Shown here one piece after another: positions 9,496 to 18,895 of a stretch of DNA of 64,000 nucleotides. Numbering within the stretch: the stretch's first letter is position 1; each line of letters starts with the position of its first letter. The stretch spans positions 44,904-108,903 of the forward strand of contig NZ_FZPK01000005.1 of assembly GCF_900198625.1 (NCBI RefSeq). Reading direction: 5' to 3'. The translations under genes and the position numbers were made by a program. The DNA is from Helicobacter rappini (GTDB taxonomy: Bacteria > Campylobacterota > Campylobacteria > Campylobacterales > Helicobacteraceae). The notes below the pieces were generated by a model, which saw nothing but the letters and a program-made list of their open reading frames with translations, was not told the origin of the DNA and made no database searches.

Positions 9496-10218
9496 ATGGA
9501 CAATAAAACTACGCATTTAAGCGATGAGATAAAAAGAGAGATTCTGCAAAATGCTAAAACCATAATGATAGTAGGCTTAAGCCCAGATACAAGTAAGCCA
9601 AGCTATCATGTCGCCTCATTTCTCTTAGAAAAGGGCTATGATATAATTCCAATTTACCCAAAAGGTGGCGAGATTTTAGGCAAAAAGGCTTTCACTTCGC
9701 TTAAAGAAGCATTCATAGATATATCTAAAAAAGGTGTGAAATGCGATATTATCGACATTTTTAGAAAAAGCGAGGCATTACCTTTGGTTGTAAGTGAGAT
9801 TTGTGAAATATGGGGATTAGAATCTAGTATAAAAGATTCTTGTGCTAGAGAAAGTGAAATAGCTAGAGATTTAGATTCTAATTATAACGATCAGCATTCA
9901 GTCGTTAAACTAGGGAAACTAGATTCTATAAATTTTGCACCCCAAAGCCCTGCACCCACCCAAATGGTAGAGAATCTAGACTCTAATAGTCATCATATTA
10001 AGCATAGTGAAATATCTAATACAGAATCTAAAAAAGATTTTTCACCTATGGCTCAAAATGACAAGATTCTAGAATCCTTTAATACAAATAACCCTTGTAT
10101 ATGGGTGCAACTTGGATTACAAAATGCAGAAGCAGCTAAAATTGCAAAGCAACATGGAATGCTTTATGAAGAAGATAGCTGCATTAAACTAGAATATATG
10201 AGAATCTTTAGTAAATAA
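9496..10218 (+). CDS. CoA-binding (YccU-like) protein with a large Ser/Asn-rich insertion
   Basis: 240 residues. The N-terminal Rossmann CoA-binding domain (MIVGLSPDTSKPSYHVA near residue 21, YPKGGEILGKKAF near 53, DIIDIFRKSEALP near 84) and the C-terminal family block (WVQLGLQNAEAA near 200, CIKLEYMRI near 226) are those of YccU-like proteins, which are about 140 residues long. About 90 extra residues (near 108-198) split the domain. They are rich in Ser, Asp, Asn and Glu, and the DNA (9817-10095) has many GAATC/GATTC. The function of the family is not established. Confidence 0.8.
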   Translation: MDNKTTHLSDEIKREILQNAKTIMIVGLSPDTSKPSYHVASFLLEKGYDIIPIYPKGGEILGKKAFTSLKEAFIDISKKGVKCDIIDIFRKSEALPLVVSEICEIWGLESSIKDSCARESEIARDLDSNYNDQHSVVKLGKLDSINFAPQSPAPTQMVENLDSNSHHIKHSEISNTESKKDFSPMAQNDKILESFNTNNPCIWVQLGLQNAEAAKIAKQHGMLYEEDSCIKLEYMRIFSK

Positions 10219-10570
10219 ATTAAATACTTGTAGATTCTAGAACATTCTTTATTGGCAATATTATTTTCTTGTGTATATGTGAGTTTATCTACCTAATATA
10301 ACGATTATTTATAAATGCAAAATTCACATTATTGATTTTGAGTAGTATATGCAATTACTGCGTATAGAATCCATTGATTTTCCATCTTATTTCACACCAA
10401 AAGCACATGCGAAATCTTTGCTTTCAAAATAATGCAAAATTATACAATATGCTTTATACCCTATTTTTTCAACATGCAAGAGTGGTATTTCTGCCACAAG
10501 TTACTAAGGCTAACTAACGAAATCCTAACCCCACAAATTCTCTTGCTAAGATTCTATTAAAAGATAGAAA
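10219..10570. other. Intergenic stretch without a recognisable gene
   Basis: 352 bases between two converging genes. No start-to-stop frame of note, no tRNA and no clear hairpin with a T-run. A short open frame around 10480-10560 has no start or ribosome site and matches nothing I recognise. Confidence 0.5.
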
Positions 10571-11902
10571 CTAACGCGGTATTTGATTTTGTGAAAGCAT
10601 ACCTAAAAGGCTTTGTATTCCGCCTTTTTGGCTAAGTTTCTTTGCAAATTTACTTGCTTGGTCAAATTGCTTTAATACACGATTAATATCGCTTACTTGT
10701 AATCCACTGCCAAGTGCTATACGCTTTCGTCTTGAGCCATTTAAAAGGTCTGGATTTTCTCTTTCTTTTTGCGTCATGGAATTTACCATTGCGCGGATTA
10801 TCTTAATCTCTTCAGAGTTATCTAAATCCACATCTTTGAGTGATTTTGCCATATTACCCATGCCCGGAATCATCGACATGAGAGAGCTTACTGAACCCAT
10901 CTTTTTGACATTTTCAATTTGATTGAGAAAATCTGTAAATGTAAAAGTCCCTTTTTTAATCTTTTTATGAATATCTTTTGCTTCTTTTGGATTGATAACA
11001 CTTGCTGTTTTTTCCGCAAGACTCGTTAAATCCCCTGCACCCATAAGCCTTGATACAATCCTATCTGGCATAAATAAATCAAGATCGGCAATCTTTTCTC
11101 CCATACCCATAAAACGCAAGGGAATGCCGATTTGATACGCAATAGAGAGAGCTATACCACCTTTTGAATCACTATCAAACTTACTTAAAATCACACCGCT
11201 AATACCTATCTTTTCATGGAAAGTTTGTGCTGTTCTCACACCATCTTGCCCACTTAGAGAATCTGCAACATAGAAAGTATCATGCGGATTTATCGCTTTT
11301 TTAATCTCGGCTAATTCACTCATTAAAGACTCATCAATTGCTAATCGCCCCGCCGTATCATAAATCACAACATCAAATAGCCCATCTTGTGCGTATTTCA
11401 TCGCCTCTTTTGCCACACTAACAGGACTATTAGATTCTGAGTGAAACACCTCTGTCTCAATCTGTTCTCCCAATGTCTTTAACTGCGTAACGGCGGCTAA
11501 TCTCTGCAAATCACAAGGCACAAGCAAAACCTTCTTATTTCGTGCTTTTAGATAGTTTGCAAGTTTTGCACAAGTCGTTGTCTTACCACTACCTTGCAAA
11601 CCACTCATAAGGATATTTGTCGGCGGCTTTTGTGCGTAAGTAAAGCCATAAACTCCACTCACTTCCAAAATCTCTAAAAGAGACTGACTAAGTGCGTTTA
11701 AAAAGCTATCCCTACCTATGCCATTTGCCTTTGTTTTATCCTTTGTTTTTTGCAGAATCTCTTTAGTTGTTTTATGATATACATCATTTTTTAATAGAGC
11801 TTTTTTTAATTCATCTAGGGCTTTATCGAGTGCTTTTTCATCATCACTGAATCTAATCTTATTAATCGCCCCACGAAAGCCATTGCTCAAAGTCTCAAAC
11901 AT
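10571..11902 (-). CDS. ffh: Signal recognition particle GTPase Ffh
   Basis: 443 residues counted from the ATG at 11902, which has an AAAGGA site. The frame stays open for 73 more codons upstream, but that part overlaps ubiE and is not conserved. The N domain begins MFETLSNGFRGA. The G domain has GLQGSGKTTT near residue 105, DTAGR near 187 and SKFDSDSKGG near 246. The C-terminal M domain is Met-rich (MGSVSSLMSMIPGMGNMAK near 345). With 4.5S RNA it brings nascent membrane proteins to FtsY and the translocon. Divergent from ubiE. Confidence 0.96.
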   Translation of the reverse strand: MFETLSNGFRGAINKIRFSDDEKALDKALDELKKALLKNDVYHKTTKEILQKTKDKTKANGIGRDSFLNALSQSLLEILEVSGVYGFTYAQKPPTNILMSGLQGSGKTTTCAKLANYLKARNKKVLLVPCDLQRLAAVTQLKTLGEQIETEVFHSESNSPVSVAKEAMKYAQDGLFDVVIYDTAGRLAIDESLMSELAEIKKAINPHDTFYVADSLSGQDGVRTAQTFHEKIGISGVILSKFDSDSKGGIALSIAYQIGIPLRFMGMGEKIADLDLFMPDRIVSRLMGAGDLTSLAEKTASVINPKEAKDIHKKIKKGTFTFTDFLNQIENVKKMGSVSSLMSMIPGMGNMAKSLKDVDLDNSEEIKIIRAMVNSMTQKERENPDLLNGSRRKRIALGSGLQVSDINRVLKQFDQASKFAKKLSQKGGIQSLLGMLSQNQIPR

Positions 11903-12047
11903 ATTTATCCTTTTTATAGCACATAATTTATATACAAAGCTAGAATTATAACAAAATTTTACATAAAACCAAATTATAGCTATCCAATAAACTTCATATA
12001 AAAACATGCTAGAATTACAAAAAGATTCTAAAAAGGCAAAAGTGATT

Positions 12048-12791
12048 ATGAATAATAAACAAGAACTCAATATAAAACAGGATTCAAAGCAAGATGAAAT
12101 AATAAACATGTTTAATGACATTGCAAAAACCTATGATACAACAAATCGCGTTATGAGTATGGGGATTGATATAAGTTGGCGTAAAGAGGCGTGTAAAGAA
12201 GCTTTTCAAATCCTTAATAAACAAAAGCTAGACATTGCAGATATAGCTTGTGGCACGGGCGATATGATGCTGCATTGGGAGCAATCTAGCAAGGATTTAG
12301 GCATAGAGATAGCAAGTATTGAGGGCATTGATCCATCAAGTGGTATGCTAGACCAAGCTAGAGAAAAGATCCCGCATGGAGTGTTTAAAGTCGCACAAGC
12401 AAATAATCTGCCCTTAGAATCTTGTAGCAAAGATATTATATCCATTGCCTATGGTTTGCGTAATGTCGTGGAGAGAGAAGCAGCATTAAAGGAATTTTAC
12501 AGAGTGTTGCGTCCAAATGGTGTGCTTGTGATTTTAGAATTTACCACGCCAAATAAACATAATATATTCTCAAAACTCATGCAATTTTATACAAAAAATA
12601 TTTTGCCAATTGTAGGTGGGCTTATCTCTCGTAATTTTAAGGCGTATCGTTATTTGCCAGATTCTATTGATAGCTTTGTTACTCGTGAGGGCTTAGAATC
12701 TGAGCTTTTAGCATGCGGTATGCAAATACTTTTTTCAAAAAGCTATAGTGCTAATGTCTCATCTCTACTCATAGCACAAAAGCAAGAGTAA
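12048..12791 (+). CDS. ubiE: Demethylmenaquinone/ubiquinone C-methyltransferase UbiE/MenG
   Basis: A class I SAM methyltransferase of menaquinone biosynthesis, methylating the quinone ring. UbiE signatures are MFNDIAKTYDTTNRVMSMG, ADIACGTGDM (SAM motif I), GIDPSSGMLDQAREK, IAYGLRNVVERE and LRPNGVLVILEF. I chose the ATG at 12048 (AAGG 11 bases upstream). An in-frame ATG at 12006 adds 14 residues but has no ribosome site. The stop touches the recO ATG (TAAATG), so the two are translationally coupled. Campylobacterota respire with menaquinone, so MenG activity is the likely role. Confidence 0.92.
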   Translation: MNNKQELNIKQDSKQDEIINMFNDIAKTYDTTNRVMSMGIDISWRKEACKEAFQILNKQKLDIADIACGTGDMMLHWEQSSKDLGIEIASIEGIDPSSGMLDQAREKIPHGVFKVAQANNLPLESCSKDIISIAYGLRNVVEREAALKEFYRVLRPNGVLVILEFTTPNKHNIFSKLMQFYTKNILPIVGGLISRNFKAYRYLPDSIDSFVTREGLESELLACGMQILFSKSYSANVSSLLIAQKQE

Positions 12792-13409
12792 ATGCAAGGC
12801 TTTATCCTTAAAATCACAAAAAGCATTAGAGAAGATGTGATTGTAAAAGTGCTAACACAAGGGCATTATCACACACTTTATAGATTCTATGGAGCAAGGC
12901 ATAATATCCTTTATACAGGGCGAAAAATCGATTTTGAGATAGAGTATCAAGGGGTGCATATACCAAAGTTACGAAACTTAACGCATTTGCCAAAGCCCTA
13001 TGAAGTTGAGTTGGATAAGGTGTATGTATGGCAGCAGTTTTGTGCCTTGCTTGATAAGCATTTACATGAAGCAAAGCAGATAGAATCTTTTTATTTTGAG
13101 TTAATGGAGCATAGCGTTACTTTATTACACAGACAAAATGCAAGGCGACTTATTTGCAGTATGTATGCGAGTTTGCTTGAGTTTGAGGGCAGACTTTACA
13201 GAGAGGATAGTTGCTTTGCGTGTGGGGCTTTGCTGCATGAGTTTGTAGCTCTTACGCGTGGATTTCTCTTTGCATGTCCTAGCTGTGTTACAAGTCCCAT
13301 TATTATGCAAAAACAGCTTATGCTTGATTTCTATGAGACAAAGAGTCTTATCAATATCGATGATATAAACTGCGATAGAATCTATGAGGTTGTATTGCAG
13401 GGGTTGTAA
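12792..13409 (+). CDS. recO: RecO-like DNA repair protein
   Basis: 205 residues, like the short RecO of Helicobacter and Campylobacter. The N-terminal OB-fold start is MQGFILKITKSIREDVIVKVL. A C-terminal zinc-ribbon-like quartet reads CFACGALLHEF near residue 147 and CPSC near 167. RecO helps load RecA onto SSB-coated single-stranded DNA in the RecF pathway. The ATG follows the ubiE stop directly. Family members diverge strongly, so the call rests on length, fold order and context. Confidence 0.75.
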   Translation: MQGFILKITKSIREDVIVKVLTQGHYHTLYRFYGARHNILYTGRKIDFEIEYQGVHIPKLRNLTHLPKPYEVELDKVYVWQQFCALLDKHLHEAKQIESFYFELMEHSVTLLHRQNARRLICSMYASLLEFEGRLYREDSCFACGALLHEFVALTRGFLFACPSCVTSPIIMQKQLMLDFYETKSLINIDDINCDRIYEVVLQGL

Positions 13410-13422
13410 CTTAATTTCCTTG

Positions 13423-14121
13423 CTATTTTTTTGATAACTTCACAAGGAAACGATATATCTCACTTCCAGCACTTACTTGTATATACATATCCCCAGCTTT
13501 TAGATTCTTATATGGGATAAGTATAAAACCACCTTTAACATCATTTTTTCGTAGTGTATTTTTACGCAAATAATGTGAGATTAAAAATTTCCTTGCATTA
13601 AAAGATTCAAGTTGCATATTGTAAAAATTCGCCCTTGCAAATGAATAATCATAGAATCTATATGCCATAAAAAAGCCATTATCAAACATAAAAGGCATGG
13701 GATAAATATGATAGGCATTCATGCTAAAAAAGGGATCACTCACTCTTAGATTTGGGGGTGTAGTCTCTATACCATAGTCATATAGGGCTTGAGAGAGACT
13801 GAAATTAGAGCGTGATAGGGCTTGAAAGCTATATGGTTTTATGGTCTTCTCATTCAGCACAATGGAGATATTTTCAGTGCTAAATTGTAAAATCTCATCA
13901 CTAAGATTTTCTAAAGCGACATACAATATTAAAGGCACATTATCAAATCCGCCGATTGTCTCTTGTGCGATTTCTATTTGAATCTTGCTTTTTTCCTGCT
14001 TATCTTGCATGATGGCTACGCCATTATTATAGCTTGCTATCTTATCTGGCTTAACCACAAGTGAAGAACACGCCATAAAACACAAACTCACGCAACATAA
14101 AAAAACGAGTCTCACATACAT
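13423..14121 (-). CDS. Putative lipoprotein of unknown function
   Basis: 232 residues with a short signal peptide and a lipobox (CVSLCFMAC, lipidated Cys near residue 18). The mature part starts SSLVVKPDKIASYNNG and looks like a beta-rich surface lipoprotein. I do not recognise the family; similar hypothetical lipoproteins occur in Helicobacter. It converges on recO with 13 bases between them. Its own promoter would lie within 14122-14292, shared with the divergent stress-protein gene. Confidence 0.8.
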   Translation of the reverse strand: MYVRLVFLCCVSLCFMACSSLVVKPDKIASYNNGVAIMQDKQEKSKIQIEIAQETIGGFDNVPLILYVALENLSDEILQFSTENISIVLNEKTIKPYSFQALSRSNFSLSQALYDYGIETTPPNLRVSDPFFSMNAYHIYPMPFMFDNGFFMAYRFYDYSFARANFYNMQLESFNARKFLISHYLRKNTLRKNDVKGGFILIPYKNLKAGDMYIQVSAGSEIYRFLVKLSKK

Positions 14122-14252
14122 AAAATTCCTTTAATTTTTTAGTGTAAATGATAGCATATTGTGATACAAGAGTGATATAGATTATCCTATAAAATGACAG
14201 ATAGCTGTATCTTATCAACAAAGTTTAGGTATAAAACTTCTTTATAAAAGTG

Positions 14253-14258
14253 TATAAT
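14253..14258 (+). promoter_or_regulatory. -10 box (TATAAT) of the universal stress protein gene
   Basis: GTGTATAATTGCG gives TATAAT 35 bases before the ATG at 14293, with an AAAGGAG ribosome site. Confidence 0.55.
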
Positions 14259-14292
14259 TGCGATTATTTTGAGTTATTAAAAAGGAGTTTCT

Positions 14293-14718
14293 ATGGCAGA
14301 TGCAATAAGGATTCTATTTGGCGTGAGTGATACAGATGAATGTCGCAAGGCTATCCCAACGATTATAAAGCTTTTTGCAAGACGCAGTGAGATTGAGCTG
14401 ACACTGCTGCATGTTACACCTGAAACGATTGTTTTAGCAGAAAGTGGCATTGTGGATTATGCCTCACTAGAGCATGTGCAAGAAGAAGAGTCTCATGCGA
14501 TTTTACAAGAGTTTGCAAAGGTCTTTAATAACGAAGGCATTGCGTGTAAAAAGATTCTAAAAAATGGGAATCCTATTGATGTTGTGCTGGAAATTGCAGA
14601 TCAATATGATTTGCTTGTGATTGGGGCTAGTGAGTCTTCAATCCTTCATAGAATCTTTAATTCTCACCAAAATGGTTTTATCAACTCATCACCTATACCG
14701 GTTTTAGTAGCAAAATAG
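14293..14718 (+). CDS. Universal stress protein (UspA family)
   Basis: 141 residues with the UspA alpha/beta fold: ILFGVSDTDECRKAIPT at the N-terminus, LLHVTPE near 42, and DLLVIGASESSILHRIF near 110 with SSPIPVLVAK at the end. The ATP-loop G-2x-G-9x-G(S/T) pattern is weak (GASESS), so nucleotide binding is uncertain. The role is a generic cytoplasmic stress response. Single gene with its own promoter. Confidence 0.88.
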   Translation: MADAIRILFGVSDTDECRKAIPTIIKLFARRSEIELTLLHVTPETIVLAESGIVDYASLEHVQEEESHAILQEFAKVFNNEGIACKKILKNGNPIDVVLEIADQYDLLVIGASESSILHRIFNSHQNGFINSSPIPVLVAK

Positions 14719-14873
14719 CTAAACTTGATTTTGCATTAATTGGGACAGGGTGATAAGATTCTAAGGTTATAGAATCTTGCTTGAACGCAGGGCGATAGTA
14801 AAGAAGCATGAATTTTAGCAATATAATAAAATCAAGTTAAACACATAAAATAAGTTAAACTTTAAGGAACATT

Positions 14874-16172
14874 TTGGCAAAAGTATATTTTAAGACCTTT
14901 GGTTGTAGAAGTAATCTCTATGATACACAAGTAATGATTAGCAACCTTAAAAACCATGAAATCGTAGCAAGTGAAATAGAAGCAGATACCATTATCATTA
15001 ATTCCTGCACGGTAACAAATAAGGCTGATAGGGAAGTGCGTGGGTATGCAAGAAAGTATAGCAGTGAGGGAAAAAAGGTGCTTTTTACAGGTTGCGGAGT
15101 AAAGCACTCTGGTGAGAATCTGTTTAATAATGGGCTTGTAAATGGGGTGTTTGCACATAGTCATAAAGAGAGTATTAATGACTTTTTATCAAGTGAAAAT
15201 CGGGTATTTTTGCCAAAAGAGCGGGTAAATAAGCATGTTGATACCACGCTTTTGCCTAGAGTTGTGGGGAAGGTTAGAGCGTTTATTAAGATTCAAGAGG
15301 GGTGTAACTTTGCGTGTAGCTATTGCATTATACCGAGTGTGCGTGGGAGTGCTAGAAGCTTTAGTGAAGCCCATATACTAGACCAAATCAAGATTTTGGA
15401 GCAAAGTGGCGTTACAGAAGTGATACTAACAGGCACAAATATCGGTAGTTATGGGCTTGATACAAAGACACATATTGCGACACTTATACAAAAAATACAT
15501 GATATTTCCGGTATTTTACGCATACGATTAGGCAGCCTTGAGCCAAGTCAAATTGACTCTGCTTTTTTAGAGATTCTAGAGTTAAATAAGCTAGAGAGAC
15601 ACTTGCATATAGCCTTGCAGCATACAAGTGAATCAATGCTAAAGATTATGAATAGAAAGAATACTTTTGAGCGTGATTTGGAGCTTTTTAATGCGATTGC
15701 AAGTAAAGGTTTTAGCTTAGGGACAGATTATATTATAGGGCATTATGGAGAGACAAAAGAGATTTTTGATGAAGCGATATGCAATTTAGAAAAGCTGCCC
15801 CTAACGCATATCCACCCCTTTATTTATAGCCCTAGATTTGGCACAAAATCAGCGAAAAATGAACTAAAACTTACACAAGTAAAAGGCGATGTGGCAAAGG
15901 AGCGTTTGCGTAAAATCACAACGATAACGCAGAGAAAAAATCTAGTCTTTAGACAGAATCTTAAAAAACCTTTAAGCGTATTGATAGAGGGTAAAAAGGC
16001 GATAAAAGAGAGAGATTCTAGCTATTTTGTGGGCTTAGATGAGTATTTTAACAAGATGATATTGCCTATTAAAGATGACTTAGATTTAAAAGGCAAGTGG
16101 GTGAGTGTCGATAAATACGAGATTGCGGAGCGGTATAATGTTGGGCTTAGCTATAGTGTGATGCAGGGTTAG
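14874..16172 (+). CDS. mtaB: tRNA t6A methylthiotransferase MtaB (MiaB-like radical SAM)
   Basis: 432 residues. The TTG start follows AAGGAAC, and the protein begins AKVYFKTFGCRSN, where the family starts. The UPF0004 domain has its three cysteines (FGCRSN, NSCTVTNKAD, GCGVKHSG). The radical-SAM domain has GCNFACSYCIIP near residue 142. The enzyme adds a methylthio group to t6A37 of tRNAs reading ANN codons. It ends three bases before the ruvX-rsmH start, so the two are one operon. Confidence 0.92.
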   Translation: MAKVYFKTFGCRSNLYDTQVMISNLKNHEIVASEIEADTIIINSCTVTNKADREVRGYARKYSSEGKKVLFTGCGVKHSGENLFNNGLVNGVFAHSHKESINDFLSSENRVFLPKERVNKHVDTTLLPRVVGKVRAFIKIQEGCNFACSYCIIPSVRGSARSFSEAHILDQIKILEQSGVTEVILTGTNIGSYGLDTKTHIATLIQKIHDISGILRIRLGSLEPSQIDSAFLEILELNKLERHLHIALQHTSESMLKIMNRKNTFERDLELFNAIASKGFSLGTDYIIGHYGETKEIFDEAICNLEKLPLTHIHPFIYSPRFGTKSAKNELKLTQVKGDVAKERLRKITTITQRKNLVFRQNLKKPLSVLIEGKKAIKERDSSYFVGLDEYFNKMILPIKDDLDLKGKWVSVDKYEIAERYNVGLSYSVMQG

Positions 16173-16175
16173 TGC

Positions 16176-17960
16176 ATGATTTTTGGTATTGACTTTGGAT
16201 TAAAGCGACTTGGTGTGGCAAAAGTGGTGCAAAATATCATCGTGCCTTTAGCCCCTATCATGCGGAAAAATCGCAATCAAGCAAGCAAGGATTTAGCTAA
16301 CTTGCTATTAGCACATGAAAGCGATATGAGTAAAATCACGCTTGTAGTTGGTATGCCCCGTGATATGGATATAGATGATGTGGATACAGAATCTAATTTA
16401 AATATAGAATCTGGCTTGGATATAGAATCTAATAGGGCAGGGCGACATGAAGTCATGCAAAAAAGAATCTCTCACTTTCTTAACCTTATTGATTTTAGCG
16501 GACAGGTAATCTATATCGATGAATCATATAGCAGTAAGGAAGCAAACGAGCGGCTACTTGATAGGGGATATAATAAGCGGAAAAATGCACGAAAAAATGG
16601 CGTGCTAGATAGCATTAGTGCATGTGTGATTCTAGAGCGATATTTAGAAAGGATTAATTCTTTATCCCATAAAAAAGAAGATAAGCAGAATAGGGCAGGG
16701 TGTGAGTCTATTCTTATAGAATCTAGTGATATGGAATCTAGTATGCCAGAAAATCGCGTAATAGAAAGTTGTAAAGTAGAATCTAGCTTATCGGTATCTA
16801 GAGTATTTGAAACTAGTGTGCTTGAATCTAAAGATATGGAATCTAAGCATACAGAATCTAAAAATGAAAATTGCCTTACAAATCCATTACAAACTAAAAA
16901 TGCTAATAGGGTAGGGGGAACGCTAGATTCTAACTCTACTAATCGTGCAGAACCTAGCATAGATTCTAAACAAATATATGATAAGCAAAAAGAAAAATCA
17001 CCACATATCCCAGTATTGCTAGAGCATATGCTTGATACCTTTGATAGAATCTTTCTTTCTACCCATTCACACTATATAGCAAAAAAGTCGCTCATAAAGA
17101 ATAAAGAAGTGCTTATAGACTGCACGCTAGGCTTTGGTGGCATGAGTAGGGCATTATTAGAGCGGTATTCAAACCTGCATATTATAGGCATTGATAGGGA
17201 TAGCTATGCGTTAGAGTATAATAGGGAATCTATGGCAAAATTTAAGGATAGATTCCAAACTAGACATGGGGATTTTGCGACTTTACTGCCACAAATCATC
17301 AAAGAAATAGAAGCAAATGGGGATCATCTTTGTGGAATCTTAGCGGATATTGGCGTGAGTTCATATCAGCTTGATTCTATCGATCGTGGTTTTAGCTTCC
17401 ATTCAAACAAGCTTGATATGCGTATGGATAGGACGCAGAGTTTAGATGCGGATATGATTGTAAATACTTATAACAAGTATGAGTTAGAAGAGATTTTTAA
17501 AAATTATGGCGAGATAAGGGAGTATAAAAAGCTAGTAAATCTCATCGTGCAAGAGCGTCAGAGAGGTAGAATAACTGCTGATAGCCTGCAAAATATCGCA
17601 TTAAAACTGCATTCAAAAGCCAAAATCCACCCAGCAACGCTTATCTATCAAGCCTTAAGAATTGCTGTGAATGATGAATTAGGACAGCTAAAAAGTCTGC
17701 TTCATTCATGTCAAAATCTACATGAAGTTTTGTTTTGCGTAATCTCTTTTCACTCACTTGAAGACAGAATGATTAAGGAATCTTTTAAGCAATTTGCAAA
17801 AAGCTGTATATGCGATACAACAAGCTTTAAATGTGTTTGCGGGAATAATCATGCCAAAGGATTCTCACTTTATAAAAAACCACTCATAGCAGATAGCAAA
17901 GAAATCGCACAAAACAAACGCTCTCGTAGCGCAAAACTTAGGGCTTTTTATTTTGCATAA
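16176..17960 (+). CDS. RuvX(YqgF)-RsmH fusion protein
   Basis: 594 residues in one frame. Residues 1 to about 165 are RuvX/YqgF (GIDFGLKRLGVA, VVGMPRDMD, YIDESYSSKEANERL, DSISACVILERYL), a pre-16S rRNA 5'-end nuclease/resolvase-like domain. Residues about 275-594 are RsmH/MraW, the 16S rRNA m4C1402 methyltransferase (HIPVLLEHML, DCTLGFGGMS, ADIGVSSYQLD, FHSLEDRMIKESF, NKRSRSAKLRAF). The linker of about 105 residues repeats ES and DS because the DNA repeats GAATCT/GATTCT. A second small insertion of the same type lies near residues 69-89. Both domains act on 16S rRNA, so the fusion makes sense. Internal ATGs in the linker could also start RsmH alone. Confidence 0.9.
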   Translation: MIFGIDFGLKRLGVAKVVQNIIVPLAPIMRKNRNQASKDLANLLLAHESDMSKITLVVGMPRDMDIDDVDTESNLNIESGLDIESNRAGRHEVMQKRISHFLNLIDFSGQVIYIDESYSSKEANERLLDRGYNKRKNARKNGVLDSISACVILERYLERINSLSHKKEDKQNRAGCESILIESSDMESSMPENRVIESCKVESSLSVSRVFETSVLESKDMESKHTESKNENCLTNPLQTKNANRVGGTLDSNSTNRAEPSIDSKQIYDKQKEKSPHIPVLLEHMLDTFDRIFLSTHSHYIAKKSLIKNKEVLIDCTLGFGGMSRALLERYSNLHIIGIDRDSYALEYNRESMAKFKDRFQTRHGDFATLLPQIIKEIEANGDHLCGILADIGVSSYQLDSIDRGFSFHSNKLDMRMDRTQSLDADMIVNTYNKYELEEIFKNYGEIREYKKLVNLIVQERQRGRITADSLQNIALKLHSKAKIHPATLIYQALRIAVNDELGQLKSLLHSCQNLHEVLFCVISFHSLEDRMIKESFKQFAKSCICDTTSFKCVCGNNHAKGFSLYKKPLIADSKEIAQNKRSRSAKLRAFYFA

Positions 17961-18435
17961 TTATGTTTTGTAGGCTTGGTAAAAACTTGTGTTTTGTTGG
18001 GGGATTTGGAATCTTTGGGGAGTTTGTGGTTATTTTTCTATTTTAGTGAAGTTGAGATTCCATGCATTAAGTCTGTCAATCTACCAAAATAGTGGAACTA
18101 TAGTTTCTAAAACAATTTATTATATTCATGAACCAAAAAATCTCTAGCGTAGATTGCAAACAAAGTTTAGATTCTGTAAATAGGTTTTTTACTCAACGAT
18201 CAATAAGATTTGCAACAAATGTAAAGAACTTAAAGTCTAATTGTCCGTACCCCATTAAAGCTAGGAATCTAACTCCCTAAACACCTTGAAATCTTAACAT
18301 ACTAACAAGATGGGGATTTAACTCTTTTTATTTTTACTCAACAACACTTAAAATCAATCAAAGATACTTCCGCATGGGTAGTTTGGCTGTTTGCATGGAA
18401 TCTAGCCTTTGTATAGTTTAGTTAAAAGGATTTAT
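17961..18435. other. Gap between rsmH and the prophage block, no gene seen
   Basis: 475 bases of AT-rich DNA. One open stretch of about 41 codons ends at 18420 with a hydrophobic tail but has no start codon. TTTTTACTCAAC occurs twice (near 18187 and 18333). The left boundary of prophage block A must lie in or near this gap, but I see no clean terminal repeat. Confidence 0.5.
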
Positions 18436-18555
18436 ATGAGTATTTTTAAGAGAATAAAGCAATATTTCTCTGATTTGTATTTCTGCTATTCTGTGTTTGA
18501 GACAAACAAGAAAAAGATAAGAGAATGGGAGAAAAAGCAAAGGGAGCAGAAATGA
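18436..18555 (+). CDS. Small phage protein (39 residues), unknown
   Basis: MSIFKRIKQYFSDLY start with an AAAAGGA site seven bases upstream. The product is basic and Lys/Glu-rich at its C-terminus. The stop overlaps the next start as ATGA at 18552, the coupling typical of phage early operons. No family recognised. It is the first readable gene of block A. Confidence 0.6.
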   Translation: MSIFKRIKQYFSDLYFCYSVFETNKKKIREWEKKQREQK

Positions 18556-18893
18556 TTGTATTTGTTTGTAGTCCATATCTTGCAGTATTGCAAGGTAGAA
18601 GAAAGCAAAAGGAAGCATTAAAGCAGGTATATGCTTATGCTAGGGCTGGAAGCAAGGCAGTTAAAGATATGGGTTATACACCTTTATCACCTGTGCTTTG
18701 CTTTAGAGATGTGTTTAATGAGAGTATTGAAAGAGATAGGGCATTGCTTGGGAGTTCTTATCTATTAAGAGTATCACAAGGCATTATGATTGTAAATACA
18801 CCTTACAATAAATACTCTCATGGCATGAAAAAAGAAATAGAGTTAGCAAAACAATTAGGTTTAAGTATCTATGAATGTGAATATAAGGAGTAA
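18552..18893 (+). CDS. Phage protein of the DUF4406/DUF7768 type (deoxyribosyltransferase-like fold)
   Basis: 113 residues from the ATG at 18552, with GGGAGC upstream. An ATG-less extension to 18525 is unlikely to be used. It begins MIVFVCSPYL and has ESIERDRALLGSSY and NTPYNKYSHGM, the pattern of small phage proteins related to nucleoside 2-deoxyribosyltransferases. Their activity is not settled. Coupled to the gene before and two bases from Gam. Confidence 0.65.
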   Translation: MIVFVCSPYLAVLQGRRKQKEALKQVYAYARAGSKAVKDMGYTPLSPVLCFRDVFNESIERDRALLGSSYLLRVSQGIMIVNTPYNKYSHGMKKEIELAKQLGLSIYECEYKE

Positions 18894-18895
18894 AT

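Noticed and set aside
11903..12121. N-terminal extension of Ffh
   Set aside because: The extra residues overlap ubiE and are not Ffh-like; the ATG at 11902 has a good ribosome site and the family start.
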